DNA of 64,000 nucleotides from G963717155 sp963717155 (GTDB taxonomy: Bacteria; Actinomycetota; Thermoleophilia; Gaiellales; JALYLC01): positions 2,418,001 through 2,482,000 of the forward strand of contig OY970326.1 of assembly GCA_963717155.1 (NCBI GenBank). Reading direction: 5' to 3'. Positions 34,405 through 43,466 of the stretch are shown one piece after another (the first letter of the stretch is position 1; each line of letters opens with the position of its first letter). The position numbers were made by a program, and so were the translations under genes. The notes beneath the pieces were generated by a model. The model was not told the origin of the DNA. It made no database searches and worked only from the letters and a program-made list of their open reading frames with translations.

Positions 34405-36308
34405 CGAGCCTCATCACCCCGGACGACATCCACTACTTCAACGAGGGCACGCACGGGAGCCTCGCCTCGGTGCTCGGGTCGCACCCGCGAACGGTCGCCG
34501 GCGTCGCCGGCACCACGTTCGCCGTGTGGGCTCCCAACGCCGAGACGGTGTCGGTGATCGGCGACTTCAACGGATGGGATCGCACGAGCCACCCGCTTGC
34601 GCCCGTCGCCGACTCCGGGATCTGGGAGGGCTTCGTGCCCGGCATCGGCCACGGCACGCTCTACAAGTACCACGTCGCCTCGCACAACGGCGGCTACCGC
34701 GTCGACAAGGCCGACCCGCTCGCGCTGTGCTCCGAGGTGCCTCCCAAGACTGCCTCGGTGGTGTGGAAGCTCGACTACGCCTGGGGCGACGACGACTGGA
34801 TGGCCGGACGCCACGCCAGGAACGCCCTCGACGCGCCGCTCTCGGTGTACGAGGTTCACCTCGGGTCGTGGCGGCGCTCGCCCGACGATCCCCAGGGGCT
34901 GCTCGGATACCGCGATCTCGCTCCCGCGCTCGTCGAGCACGTCACGCGGCTCGGCTTCACGCACGTCGAGCTGCTGCCGGTCATGGAGCACCCGTTCTAC
35001 GGCTCGTGGGGCTACCAGACGACCGGCTACTTCGCCCCCACCCGCCGCTACGGCGACCCCGAGGACTTCATGGCCCTCGTCGACCAGCTGCACCAGGCGG
35101 GCATCGGCGTGATCCTCGACTGGGTGCCGTCGCACTTCCCCAACGACGAGCACGGCCTCGCCTACTTCGACGGGACGCACCTGTACGAGCACGCCGATCC
35201 GCGCCAGGGATTCCATCCCGACTGGCGCAGCGCGATCTTCAACTACGGACGCAACGAGGTGCGCAGCTTCCTGACCTCGAGCGCGTCGCACTGGCTCGAC
35301 GCCTACCACGCCGACGGGATCCGGGTCGACGCGGTCGCGTCGATGCTGTACCTCGACTACTCGCGGCGCGCGGACGAGTGGATCCCCAACGCGCACGGCG
35401 GTCGCGAGAACCACGACGCGATCGAGTTCATGCGCCGGCTGAACCGGCACGTGTACGCCACCCATCCGGACGTCCAGATGATCGCCGAGGAGTCGACGGC
35501 GTGGCCGATGGTGTCGCGCCCGATCGAGATGGGCGGTCTCGGTTTCGGCCTCAAGTGGGACATGGGCTGGATGCACGACACGCTCGAGTACTTCGCGAAC
35601 GATCCGATCCACCGCAGCCACCACCAGGGCGAGCTGACGTTCCGCGCGCTGTACGCGTTCACCGAGAACTTCATGCTGCCGCTCTCGCACGACGAGGTCG
35701 TGCACGGCAAGGGTTCGCTCATCGCCCGCATGCCCGGCGACGACTGGCAGCGGTTCGCCAACCTCCGCCTGCTGTACGGCTACATGTACGCCTGCGCCGG
35801 CAAGAAGCTGATGTTCATGGGCGACGAGTTCGCGCAGCACGACGAGTGGAACCACGAGAAGAGCCTCGACTGGCACCTGCTCGACGCGGCGCCGCACGCG
35901 CAGGTCGAGCGCTTCGTGGCCGATCTCAACCGAACGTACCGCGAGGAGCCGGCCCTGCACGAGCTCGATGTCGACGCATCGGGATTCGAGTGGGTCGATG
36001 CGAGCGACCGCGAGGCCAGCGTCCTGAGCTTCCTCCGGCGCAGCCGCAGCGGCGACACGATCCTGTGCGCGTTCAACTTCACGCCGGTGCCACGGTCGAG
36101 CTACCGGATCGGGGTGCCACGCGAGGGCAGCTGGCGCGAGATCCTGAACAGCGACGCCACCGACTACGGGGGTAGCGGCCAGGGCAACCTCGGCGCGGTC
36201 GAGGCGCTGCCGGTTCCGATGCACGGCCGCCGATCGTCCGTGCTGCTGACGCTGCCACCGCTCTCGGTGGTCCTGTTCCGCCACGAGGAGCCGTCATCCT
36301 CGACCTAG
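34401..36308 (+). CDS. glgB: 1,4-alpha-glucan branching enzyme
   Basis: A 635-residue GH13_9 enzyme lacking the extra N1 domain of the longest forms. CBM48: FAVWAPNAETVSVIGDFNGW. Barrel: YEVHLGSWRRSPDD, ELLPVMEHPFYGSWGYQ, DWVPSHFPND, GIRVDAVASMLYLDYSR (nucleophile Asp310), MIAEESTAW (Glu363), and LPLSHDEVVHGKGSL. It introduces alpha-1,6 branches into the glucan made by GlgE. Start ATG is in an ATGA overlap with malQ. Its last 13 bases overlap the inferred treZ start, and GAGGAG inside its final codons is probably the ribosome site of treZ. Confidence 0.95.
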   Translation: MTSLITPDDIHYFNEGTHGSLASVLGSHPRTVAGVAGTTFAVWAPNAETVSVIGDFNGWDRTSHPLAPVADSGIWEGFVPGIGHGTLYKYHVASHNGGYRVDKADPLALCSEVPPKTASVVWKLDYAWGDDDWMAGRHARNALDAPLSVYEVHLGSWRRSPDDPQGLLGYRDLAPALVEHVTRLGFTHVELLPVMEHPFYGSWGYQTTGYFAPTRRYGDPEDFMALVDQLHQAGIGVILDWVPSHFPNDEHGLAYFDGTHLYEHADPRQGFHPDWRSAIFNYGRNEVRSFLTSSASHWLDAYHADGIRVDAVASMLYLDYSRRADEWIPNAHGGRENHDAIEFMRRLNRHVYATHPDVQMIAEESTAWPMVSRPIEMGGLGFGLKWDMGWMHDTLEYFANDPIHRSHHQGELTFRALYAFTENFMLPLSHDEVVHGKGSLIARMPGDDWQRFANLRLLYGYMYACAGKKLMFMGDEFAQHDEWNHEKSLDWHLLDAAPHAQVERFVADLNRTYREEPALHELDVDASGFEWVDASDREASVLSFLRRSRSGDTILCAFNFTPVPRSSYRIGVPREGSWREILNSDATDYGGSGQGNLGAVEALPVPMHGRRSSVLLTLPPLSVVLFRHEEPSSST

Positions 36309-38119
36309 CTGCGCTCGGGGCGACAAGGCTCGACGATGGGCTCTACCACTTCCGCGTCTGGGCGCCTCGCGCCGAGCATGTGGAGCTGCACCTGTTCGGC
36401 CTCGACGAGCGGTTCGTGCCCATGGAGCGCGGAGCGCACGGCTACTGCACCGCGACCGTCGAGGCGACGCCGGGCACGCGCTACCGCTATCGCCTCGACG
36501 GCCGGGACGAGCTTCCCGACCCGGCATCGCGCTGGCAGCCCGACGGCGTCCACGGGCCGTCGGCGATCGTCGACGCGACCGCGTTCCCGTGGACCGACGA
36601 GCTGTTCCGGGCGCCACCGCTGCCCGAGCTGGTGCTGTACGAGCTGCACATCGGCACGTTCACGGCCGAGGGCACGTTCGACGCGGCGATCGAACGACTG
36701 GACGATCTCGTCGAGCTCGGCGTGACGGCCTGCGAGATCCTGCCGGTCGCGCAGTTCCCCGGATCGCGCAACTGGGGCTACGACGGGGTCGACCTCTGGG
36801 CGCCGCAGTCGACCTACGGTGGTCCAGACGGCCTGCGGCAACTCGTCGACGCCTCCCACGCGCGCGGACTCGCCGTCGTCCTCGACGTGGTCTACAACCA
36901 CATCGGGCCCGAGGGCAACTACCTCGAGCGGTTCGCCCCGTACATGAGCGACCGCTACCACACGCCCTGGGGCCAGGCGGTCAACGTCGACGGGCCCGGA
37001 AGCGACGAGGTGCGCCGCTTCTTCTGTGGCAACGCGGTCCACTGGCTCGACGAGTACCACGTCGACGCCCTCCGGCTCGACGCGATCCACGGCATCGTGG
37101 ACACGTCGGCCGTGCCGTTCTGGCGCGAGCTGTCGGAGGTCGTCGCGAAGCTTGGCGAGCAGCGGCGCCGACGGCTCACCCTGATCGCGGAGAGCGACCT
37201 GAACGACGAGCGCGTGATGCGTCCGGCGGCGGCGGGCGGGCTCGGACTCGACTCGGCCTGGTGCGACGATCTGCACCATGCCGTGCACGCCGCGATCACG
37301 GGCGAGCGCGAGGGCTACTACGTCGACTTCGGCACGCTCGGCGACATCGCGAAGGCGCTCCGCCAGGGCTTCGTCTACGACGGGCGCGAGTCGCAGTTCC
37401 GTGGGCGGCGCCACGGTGCTCCTCCCGACGGCCTCGAAGGCCGCCACTTCGTCGTGTACTCCCAGAACCACGACCAGGTCGGCAACCGGGCGCTCGGCGA
37501 GCGGCTGTCGGCGCTCGTGGGCTTCGAGACGGTCAAGGTCGTCGCCGGCATCGTGCTGCTCGCGCCGTACGTCCCCCTGCTGTTCATGGGCGAGGAGTAC
37601 GGCGAGACGGCGCCCTTCCTGTACTTCACCGACCACGCGGACGCGGAGCTCAACGAGGGCGTGCGCGCAGGTCGGGCGCGCGAGTTCGCGGCGATCGCGC
37701 GCGCGGGGATCCTGCCCGATGCGCAGGACCCCGACACCTTCGCCCGCTCGCGCCTGGACTGGAGCCTGCGCGAGCAGGGCCGGCACCGGAGGCTGCTCGA
37801 CCTCTACCGCGAGCTCCTGCGACTGCGCCGCACCCTCGCCCCGCTTACCCGCCTGTCGCGTCGCGACGCGGACGTGACGCTGATCGAGGACGCCGAGACG
37901 ATCCTGCTCCGGCGGCATGCAGGCGACGACGAGGTGCTCGCGGCGTTCCACCTCGGCGACGGCGACAGCCCGCCGGTCCGGCTGCCTGCAGGTGGCTGGC
38001 TCCCCCTGTGCGACTCGGCTGACACGCGTTTCGACGGCCCCGGGGCGGGGCAGATCGGCAGCGACGGGCTGGTCCTCGCACCGTGGTCGTTCATCCTCCT
38101 CGAAAGGAGCCCCGTTTGA
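36296..38119 (+). CDS. treZ: Malto-oligosyltrehalose trehalohydrolase, likely AUC start
   Basis: A GH13_10 enzyme, about 607 residues, that releases trehalose from maltooligosyl trehalose. N-terminal CBM48 strand: GLYHFRVWAPRAEHVELHLF. Barrel: YELHIGTFTAEGTFDAAI, VAQFPGSRNWGYDGV, DVVYNHIGPEGNYL, LRLDAIHGIVD (Asp262), LIAESDLND (Glu299), VVYSQNHDQVGNRALG. The CBM48 strand lies upstream of the first usual start, GTG 36380. Between glgB text and this region no ATG, GTG or TTG exists in frame. ATC at 36296 stands five bases after GAGGAG (36285-36290), so AUC initiation is my best reading; starting at 36380 would delete 28 residues. Stop overlaps the treX ATG. Confidence 0.85.
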   Translation: MLDLAALGATRLDDGLYHFRVWAPRAEHVELHLFGLDERFVPMERGAHGYCTATVEATPGTRYRYRLDGRDELPDPASRWQPDGVHGPSAIVDATAFPWTDELFRAPPLPELVLYELHIGTFTAEGTFDAAIERLDDLVELGVTACEILPVAQFPGSRNWGYDGVDLWAPQSTYGGPDGLRQLVDASHARGLAVVLDVVYNHIGPEGNYLERFAPYMSDRYHTPWGQAVNVDGPGSDEVRRFFCGNAVHWLDEYHVDALRLDAIHGIVDTSAVPFWRELSEVVAKLGEQRRRRLTLIAESDLNDERVMRPAAAGGLGLDSAWCDDLHHAVHAAITGEREGYYVDFGTLGDIAKALRQGFVYDGRESQFRGRRHGAPPDGLEGRHFVVYSQNHDQVGNRALGERLSALVGFETVKVVAGIVLLAPYVPLLFMGEEYGETAPFLYFTDHADAELNEGVRAGRAREFAAIARAGILPDAQDPDTFARSRLDWSLREQGRHRRLLDLYRELLRLRRTLAPLTRLSRRDADVTLIEDAETILLRRHAGDDEVLAAFHLGDGDSPPVRLPAGGWLPLCDSADTRFDGPGAGQIGSDGLVLAPWSFILLERSPV

Positions 38120-40248
38120 TGCGAGTCTGGCCCGGCGTCCCCTACCCCCAGGGTGCGACCTGGGACGGCGAGGGGGTGAACTTCTCGATCTTCTCCGAGC
38201 ACGCGACCGGGGTCGAGCTCTGCCTGTTCGACAAGGACGAGGACGCGACCGCCTCGCACCGCATCCGCCTGACCGAGCGCACCGATCTGAACTGGCACTG
38301 CTACCTGCCGGACGCGCGCCCGAGCCAGCTGTACGGCTGGCGCGTGTACGGGCCGTGGGCGCCGAACGAGGGACACCGGTTCAACCCGGCCAAGCTGCTG
38401 CTCGACCCGTACGCCAAGGGCATCAGCGGCAAGATCCGCTGGGACGACACGGTCTTCGGCTACACGGTCGGGCATCCCGATGGCGACCTGGTGCGCGACG
38501 ACCGCGACAGTGCCGGCGCGATGCCGAAGAGCGTCGTCATCGATGCGGCATTCACGTGGGGCGGCGACCAGCCGCCGCGCATCCCGTGGAACAAGACCGT
38601 GATCTACGAGGCGCACGTTCGCGGCCTCACGCGCCTGCACCCCGGAATCCCCGAGGAGCTGCGCGGCACGTACCTCGCGATGATCTCCGATCCGGTGCTC
38701 GACCACCTCACATCGCTCGGCGTCACCGCCGTCGAGCTGATGCCGGTCCACCACTTCGTCAACGACCGCCACCTCGTCGAGCGCGGCCTGTCGAACTACT
38801 GGGGCTACAACTCGATCGGCTTCCTCGCGCCCGAGGTGCGGTATGCGACCGGCGGCCGTGGCTGGCAGGTGAGCGAGTTCAAGTCGATGGTCAAGGGCCT
38901 GCATCGCGCCGGGATCGAGGTGATCCTGGATGTCGTCTACAACCACACGGGCGAGGGCAACCACCTCGGGCCCACGCTGGGACTGCGCGGCGTCGACAAC
39001 GCGTCGTACTACCGGCTGATGCCGGACGACCGCCGGCACTACATGGACTTCACCGGCACGGGCAACAGCCTGAACATGCTGCACCCGAGGACGATCCAGC
39101 TGATCATGGACAGCCTGCGCTACTGGGTGCTCGACATGCACGTCGACGGGTTCCGGTTCGATCTCGCCCCCGTGCTCGCCCGCGAGCTGTACGAGGTCAA
39201 CCGCCTCGGGACGTTCTTCGACATCATCCACCAGGACCCCGTCCTCTCGCAGGTCAAGCTGATCGCAGAGCCCTGGGACGTCGGCCCCGGCGGCTACCAG
39301 GTCGGCAACTTCCCGGTCGGCTGGGCCGAGTGGAACGACAGGTATCGAAACTGCGTCCGCCGGTTCTGGAACGGCGAGCCCGGCCTGCTGCCGGAGCTCG
39401 CATCGAGGCTGTCCGGCTCGAGCGACCTGTACGCGTCCAGCGGGCGCGACACGTATGCGAGCGTCAACTTCTTCACCGCGCACGACGGGTTCACTCTCGC
39501 CGACCTCGTGAGCTACGAGCACAAGCACAACGATGCGAACGGCGAGCACAACCGCGACGGGACCAACGAGAACTTCAGCAAGAACTGGGGCGTCGAGGGC
39601 CCGACCGACCTCGAGTCGGTGCTCTCGATGCGCACACAGACGCAGCGCAACCTGATCGCGACCCTGTTCCTGTCGCAGGGCGTGCGCATGCTGCTCGCCG
39701 GAGACGAGATGGGCCGGACGCAGCACGGCAACAACAACGCGTACGCCCAGGACAACGAGATCAGCTGGGTCGACTGGGAGCTGAGCCAGACGAACCGCGA
39801 CCTGCTCGAGTTCACGCGCGACGTGATCGCGATCTTCCGGACGAACCCGGTGCTGCGGCACCAGAGCTTCTTCACTGGGCGACCCGTCTCCGGCGACGGG
39901 GTCAAGGACATCATGTGGCTGCGCCGCGACGGGATGGAGATGACGACGGAGGACTGGGAGCGCCCCGACCCCCACGTGCTCGGCATGCTGCTGCACGGTC
40001 GCGCGACCGACGACGTGGACGAGCGCGGGCGGCGCACGTTCGGCGACACCCTTCTCGTGGTGATGAACGGGGGCCCGCGCACCCGCTACGTGACGCTGCC
40101 CGAGATCGAGGCCCAGGGTCGCTGGGAGATCATCCTGAACACCGCCCGCCCCGGCGCGACCGGCAGCCCCACCCAGGGGCTGCGGCTCGGATCGCACTCG
40201 CTGATCGCCCTGCGATTCCTGGAATCGCCGGACGAGCTCGGCCGGTGA
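38119..40248 (+). CDS. glgX: Glycogen debranching enzyme (isoamylase type)
   Basis: A 709-residue GH13_11 enzyme, also called TreX in trehalose operons. N-terminal: PGVPYPQGATWDGEGVNFSI with CBM48 continuing to LYGWRVYGPWAPNEGHRF. Barrel: NKTVIYEAHVRGLTRLHPGI, VELMPVHHFVNDRHL, DVVYNHTGEGNHLGPTL, FRFDLAPVLARELY (Asp348), LIAEPWDVGPGGYQVG (Glu384) and FTAHDGFTLADLVSYEHKHN. It cuts alpha-1,6 branches and supplies linear chains to TreY. ATG 38119 is preceded by AAAGGAG and shares one base with the treZ stop; the last four bases form GTGA with the treY start. Confidence 0.94.
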   Translation: MRVWPGVPYPQGATWDGEGVNFSIFSEHATGVELCLFDKDEDATASHRIRLTERTDLNWHCYLPDARPSQLYGWRVYGPWAPNEGHRFNPAKLLLDPYAKGISGKIRWDDTVFGYTVGHPDGDLVRDDRDSAGAMPKSVVIDAAFTWGGDQPPRIPWNKTVIYEAHVRGLTRLHPGIPEELRGTYLAMISDPVLDHLTSLGVTAVELMPVHHFVNDRHLVERGLSNYWGYNSIGFLAPEVRYATGGRGWQVSEFKSMVKGLHRAGIEVILDVVYNHTGEGNHLGPTLGLRGVDNASYYRLMPDDRRHYMDFTGTGNSLNMLHPRTIQLIMDSLRYWVLDMHVDGFRFDLAPVLARELYEVNRLGTFFDIIHQDPVLSQVKLIAEPWDVGPGGYQVGNFPVGWAEWNDRYRNCVRRFWNGEPGLLPELASRLSGSSDLYASSGRDTYASVNFFTAHDGFTLADLVSYEHKHNDANGEHNRDGTNENFSKNWGVEGPTDLESVLSMRTQTQRNLIATLFLSQGVRMLLAGDEMGRTQHGNNNAYAQDNEISWVDWELSQTNRDLLEFTRDVIAIFRTNPVLRHQSFFTGRPVSGDGVKDIMWLRRDGMEMTTEDWERPDPHVLGMLLHGRATDDVDERGRRTFGDTLLVVMNGGPRTRYVTLPEIEAQGRWEIILNTARPGATGSPTQGLRLGSHSLIALRFLESPDELGR

Positions 40249-42734
40249 GGGTCCCGACCTCGACCTACCGCCTCCAGCTTCGCGCCGGGTTCGGGTTCGA
40301 GCGCGCGGCCGAGATCGTTCCCTACCTCGCAGCGCTCGGAGCGGGTGACGTGTACGCGTCGCCGATCCTGGCCGCGACGCGAGGAAGCCCGCACGGCTAC
40401 GACGGCACGGACCCCGGCCGGATCGACGACGAGCGGGGCGGGGAGCCGGGCTGGCGGACCCTCGTCGCGGCCGTGCAGGCGCACGACATGGGGCTGCTGG
40501 TCGACATCGTCCCGAACCACCTCGCGACGAACGAGCAGAACCCGTGGTGGTGGGATGTCCTCCTCCGCGGCCGGGGTTCGCCGCATGCGGCCGCGTTCGA
40601 CATCGACTGGGACGCTCCGGACACCGGCGGCAGGCTGCTCGTGCCCGTGCTGGGCGGGCCGCTCGACGAGGTGCTCGACGCAGGCGAGCTGACGCTCGAC
40701 CGCGCCGACCCGCGGGGCACCGTCGTGCGGTACTACGAGCGGGTGTTCCCGGTCGCGGCCGGTACCGAGGCCCTGCCGCTGCACGAGCTGCTGGCCGCCC
40801 AGCACTACGAGCTCGCCGACTGGCGCGACGCCGCCGAACGGATCAACTACCGGCGGTTCTTCGACGTCGCCGATCTCGTTGCGCTGCGTCAGGAGGATCC
40901 GGAAGTCTTCGCGGCCACCCACCGCACGATCCTCCGGCTCGTCGACGAGGGGTCGGTGACGGGGCTCCGCATCGACCATGTCGACGGCCTCGCGGATCCG
41001 GCCGGCTACCTCGCGCGGCTGCGGGCCGAGGCCCCTGAGCTGTACATCGTGGTCGAGAAGATCCTCGCGGCCGACGAGGAGCTGCCCGACGACTGGCCCG
41101 TCGCGGGGACCACCGGCTACGAGGTGCTGGGCGCGATCGGCTCGGTGCTCGTCGATCCCGGCGGCGCGCTCGAGCTCGAGGAGCTGCTGGCGCGTGTCGC
41201 CGGCGTCGAGGCGCCGTTCCACGAGATCGCCCGCGCCGCGAAGCGCGAGATCATCGCCGCGAGCTTCCGCGGCGACCTCAGGGCGGTCGCGCGCACGCTC
41301 GACGAGCCGACCGACGGCGATATCGCGGCGATCGCGGCGATCACCGCCGAGCTCAACGTCTACCGGACGTACGGCGGGAACGGGCACCCGCTGAGCGAGG
41401 GGGACCGCGCCCGTGTCGAGCGCGCGATCGAGCGCGCCCGCGTGTCCGATCCCGACGCGGTGCTCGATCGCGTCGGGAGCGTCCTGCTCGAGGGCTCTTC
41501 CGACACTGTGCGGCGCTGGCAACAGCTCTCGGGCCCCGTCGCCGCGAAGGGCGTCGAGGACACGGCGATCTACCGCTTCCCCGCCCTCGTCTCGCGCGAC
41601 GAGGTGGGAGGCGATCCCGGAGCTGCGCCGCTCACGGTGTCGGCCCTCCACCGCCGGCTACTCGCACGAGCGCGTGCCTGGCCTGGCGCGTTGACACCGC
41701 TCTCGACGCACGACACCAAGCACAGCGAGGACACCCGCGCCCGAATCGGCGTGCTCGCATCGCTGTCGGCACGCTACGCCGCCGTCGTCTCGCAGCTTGT
41801 CGAGCTCCACGACCCGGCGCGGCGCGAGGTGTCCGGCCGGCTCGCGCCGAGCCGGATCGACGAGCTGGTGCTGTACCAGAACCTGCTCGGGGCCTGGCCG
41901 CTCTACGCGGGAGATGAGGAGGAGTTCGCCGAGCGCATCGTCGCCTACATGGCCAAGGCGGCCCACGAGGAGAAGCTCCGTACGAGCTGGACCGATCCGG
42001 ACGAGCAGTACGAAGCCGAGCTGACCCGCTTCGCGAGGATCGCGATAGAGACCTTCCGCGGCGACGCGCTACCCGACCTGCGCGACCTGCGCGGGGCGGT
42101 CGAGTGGTACGGGGCGCTGGATGGGCTCACGCAGTCGCTGTTGCGTCTCGCGGTTCCCGGCGTGCCCGACATCTACCAGGGATGCGAGCTCTGGAACCTG
42201 AGCCTCGTCGACCCCGACAACCGCCGGCCCGTCGACTGGTCGCTGCGGGCCCGCCTCCTGGAGGGCATCGGCATCGACGAGCCGCCCTCCGCGGGCCTGG
42301 CTCTCGAGGCGCTGGGCGCGTGGCGCGACGGCAGGATCAAGCTGCTCGTGACGGCCCGCGGACTGCACCTGCGCCGGGCCCTCCCCGCACTGTTCGCCGA
42401 GGGCGTCTACCTGCCGCTCGGCGTCTCGGGGGCGCAGGCGAGGCACGTGATCGCCTTCGCCCGCCACGACCCGAAGACCTGGGTGCTCGTCATCGCGCCG
42501 CGGCTGCCCGTCGGCCTGGCGGCGGTCGGAGTGCCGCCGGTCGGCCCGCAGGTCTGGGACGACACCGCCCTCCGGCTGCCCGACGACGCGCCGGACAGGT
42601 ACCGGAATGCCCTCACGGGCGAGCATCTGGAAGTCTCGGACGGATCGATCGCGCTCGGCGAGGCGCTCGCGACGCTACCGCTCGCCCTGCTCGTCTCCGC
42701 GGATGCGGCGAACGAGAGCCCAGGCGCCCGGTAG
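40245..42734 (+). CDS. treY: Malto-oligosyltrehalose synthase
   Basis: An 829-residue GH13_26 enzyme that turns the reducing end of a maltodextrin into an alpha,alpha-1,1 linkage. VPTSTYRLQLRAGFGFERAA is the family start, followed by YASPILAATRGSPHGYDGTD, DIVPNHLATNEQNPWWWDVL, NYRRFFDVADLVALRQED, LRIDHVDGLADP (Asp244), YIVVEKILAADEELP (Glu271), PAVAAKGVEDTAIYRF-like text (SGPVAAKGVEDTAIYRFPAL) and LSTHDTKHSEDTRARI. GTG at 40245 gives a GTGA overlap with glgX. The 3' end overlaps the convergent bioY gene by 60 bases. Confidence 0.95.
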   Translation: MRVPTSTYRLQLRAGFGFERAAEIVPYLAALGAGDVYASPILAATRGSPHGYDGTDPGRIDDERGGEPGWRTLVAAVQAHDMGLLVDIVPNHLATNEQNPWWWDVLLRGRGSPHAAAFDIDWDAPDTGGRLLVPVLGGPLDEVLDAGELTLDRADPRGTVVRYYERVFPVAAGTEALPLHELLAAQHYELADWRDAAERINYRRFFDVADLVALRQEDPEVFAATHRTILRLVDEGSVTGLRIDHVDGLADPAGYLARLRAEAPELYIVVEKILAADEELPDDWPVAGTTGYEVLGAIGSVLVDPGGALELEELLARVAGVEAPFHEIARAAKREIIAASFRGDLRAVARTLDEPTDGDIAAIAAITAELNVYRTYGGNGHPLSEGDRARVERAIERARVSDPDAVLDRVGSVLLEGSSDTVRRWQQLSGPVAAKGVEDTAIYRFPALVSRDEVGGDPGAAPLTVSALHRRLLARARAWPGALTPLSTHDTKHSEDTRARIGVLASLSARYAAVVSQLVELHDPARREVSGRLAPSRIDELVLYQNLLGAWPLYAGDEEEFAERIVAYMAKAAHEEKLRTSWTDPDEQYEAELTRFARIAIETFRGDALPDLRDLRGAVEWYGALDGLTQSLLRLAVPGVPDIYQGCELWNLSLVDPDNRRPVDWSLRARLLEGIGIDEPPSAGLALEALGAWRDGRIKLLVTARGLHLRRALPALFAEGVYLPLGVSGAQARHVIAFARHDPKTWVLVIAPRLPVGLAAVGVPPVGPQVWDDTALRLPDDAPDRYRNALTGEHLEVSDGSIALGEALATLPLALLVSADAANESPGAR

Positions 42735-43289
42735 GGCCGCGCCTGCGAGATACAGCTTGACCGTATCGCCGACGATGAACGGGTAGAGGCCGGCCTCGAG
42801 CGTCGACGAAAATGTCGCGTTCGGCAGCTCGTGGTACAGCCACGCGAGCCCGAAGACGTAGATCACGACGTTGCCGGTGAGCATCAACGCGACCGCTGAG
42901 GAGAGCGTCCGGTCCCAGCGGCGCTCGGCGAGCGCACCGACGAGAGCGGCTGCCACAAGCATGCCCACCAGGTAGCCGCCGGTAGCGCCCGACAGCACGC
43001 TCCAACCCGACGTACCGCTCGCGTACACCGGGAGGCCGACGATCCCGAGCGCGAGGTAGAGCGCGATCGTCGAGAAGCCTCGCGTCGCGCCGTAGGCCGA
43101 GCCGACCAGCAGCACCGAGAACGTCTGGCCCGAGATCGGCACCGGCGTTCCCGGGATGTGGAACGAGACCTGTGCCGACAGGGCGACGAACAGGGCGCCT
43201 CCGCCCAGCAGGAACGCCTCGATCAGCCAGGTCGGGCGCGGGATGACCGCGGTGGTCAGCGTACGGCGGGGCGCAACGTTCGCGCTCAT
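42675..43289 (-). CDS. bioY: Biotin transporter substrate-binding component (ECF S-component)
   Basis: A 204-residue membrane protein of the BioY family. The sequence has about six hydrophobic helices, with ALSAQVSFHIPGTPVPISGQ and FSVLLVGSAYGATRGFSTIA near the start and GATGGYLVGMLVAAALVGAL in the middle, all typical of BioY. It captures biotin and works alone or with an EcfA/T energising module, which is not in the window. Its last 60 bases overlap treY on the opposite strand, so convergent transcription could interfere. The ATG overlaps the stop of a 55-codon gene by four bases. Confidence 0.9.
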   Translation of the reverse strand: MSANVAPRRTLTTAVIPRPTWLIEAFLLGGGALFVALSAQVSFHIPGTPVPISGQTFSVLLVGSAYGATRGFSTIALYLALGIVGLPVYASGTSGWSVLSGATGGYLVGMLVAAALVGALAERRWDRTLSSAVALMLTGNVVIYVFGLAWLYHELPNATFSSTLEAGLYPFIVGDTVKLYLAGAALPGAWALVRRIRGDEQGER

Positions 43290-43453
43290 TTCGTGTCTCC
43301 GAGTTCCATGACCCCGGATGATGCCTGGCCGGAGGCGAGCGCGGCGTCGGTCAGACGCCCGAGCTCGGTCGCACGCGCGACCGCCGAGAGCGACAGACCG
43401 CGGTCGATGAACGGGATCGCGATCGAGACGATCGTCTGATCGACGAACGCCAT
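43286..43453 (-). CDS. Short protein upstream of bioY; may be an MFS remnant
   Basis: Encodes 55 residues starting MAFVDQTIVSIAIPFIDRGL and then a polar helical part ending MELGDTK. The first 18 residues resemble helix 1 of DHA2-type MFS exporters (xDxTIVxxAxP), but nothing else of a transporter follows. Third codon positions are G/C-rich until the last 20 codons. The TGA overlaps the bioY ATG and the start lies 13 bases after the histidine-rich gene stop, so it sits inside an apparent operon. It may be a small leader protein coupled to bioY, or the decayed 5' end of an exporter gene. Confidence 0.45.
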   Translation of the reverse strand: MAFVDQTIVSIAIPFIDRGLSLSAVARATELGRLTDAALASGQASSGVMELGDTK

Positions 43454-43466
43454 CGCGACGGCGAAT

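Noticed and set aside
37804..40197. Minus-strand open frame of about 797 codons opposite treZ and glgX
   Set aside because: It is the antisense of strongly recognised GH13 genes and has no domain-like sequence; long antisense frames are expected at this GC content.
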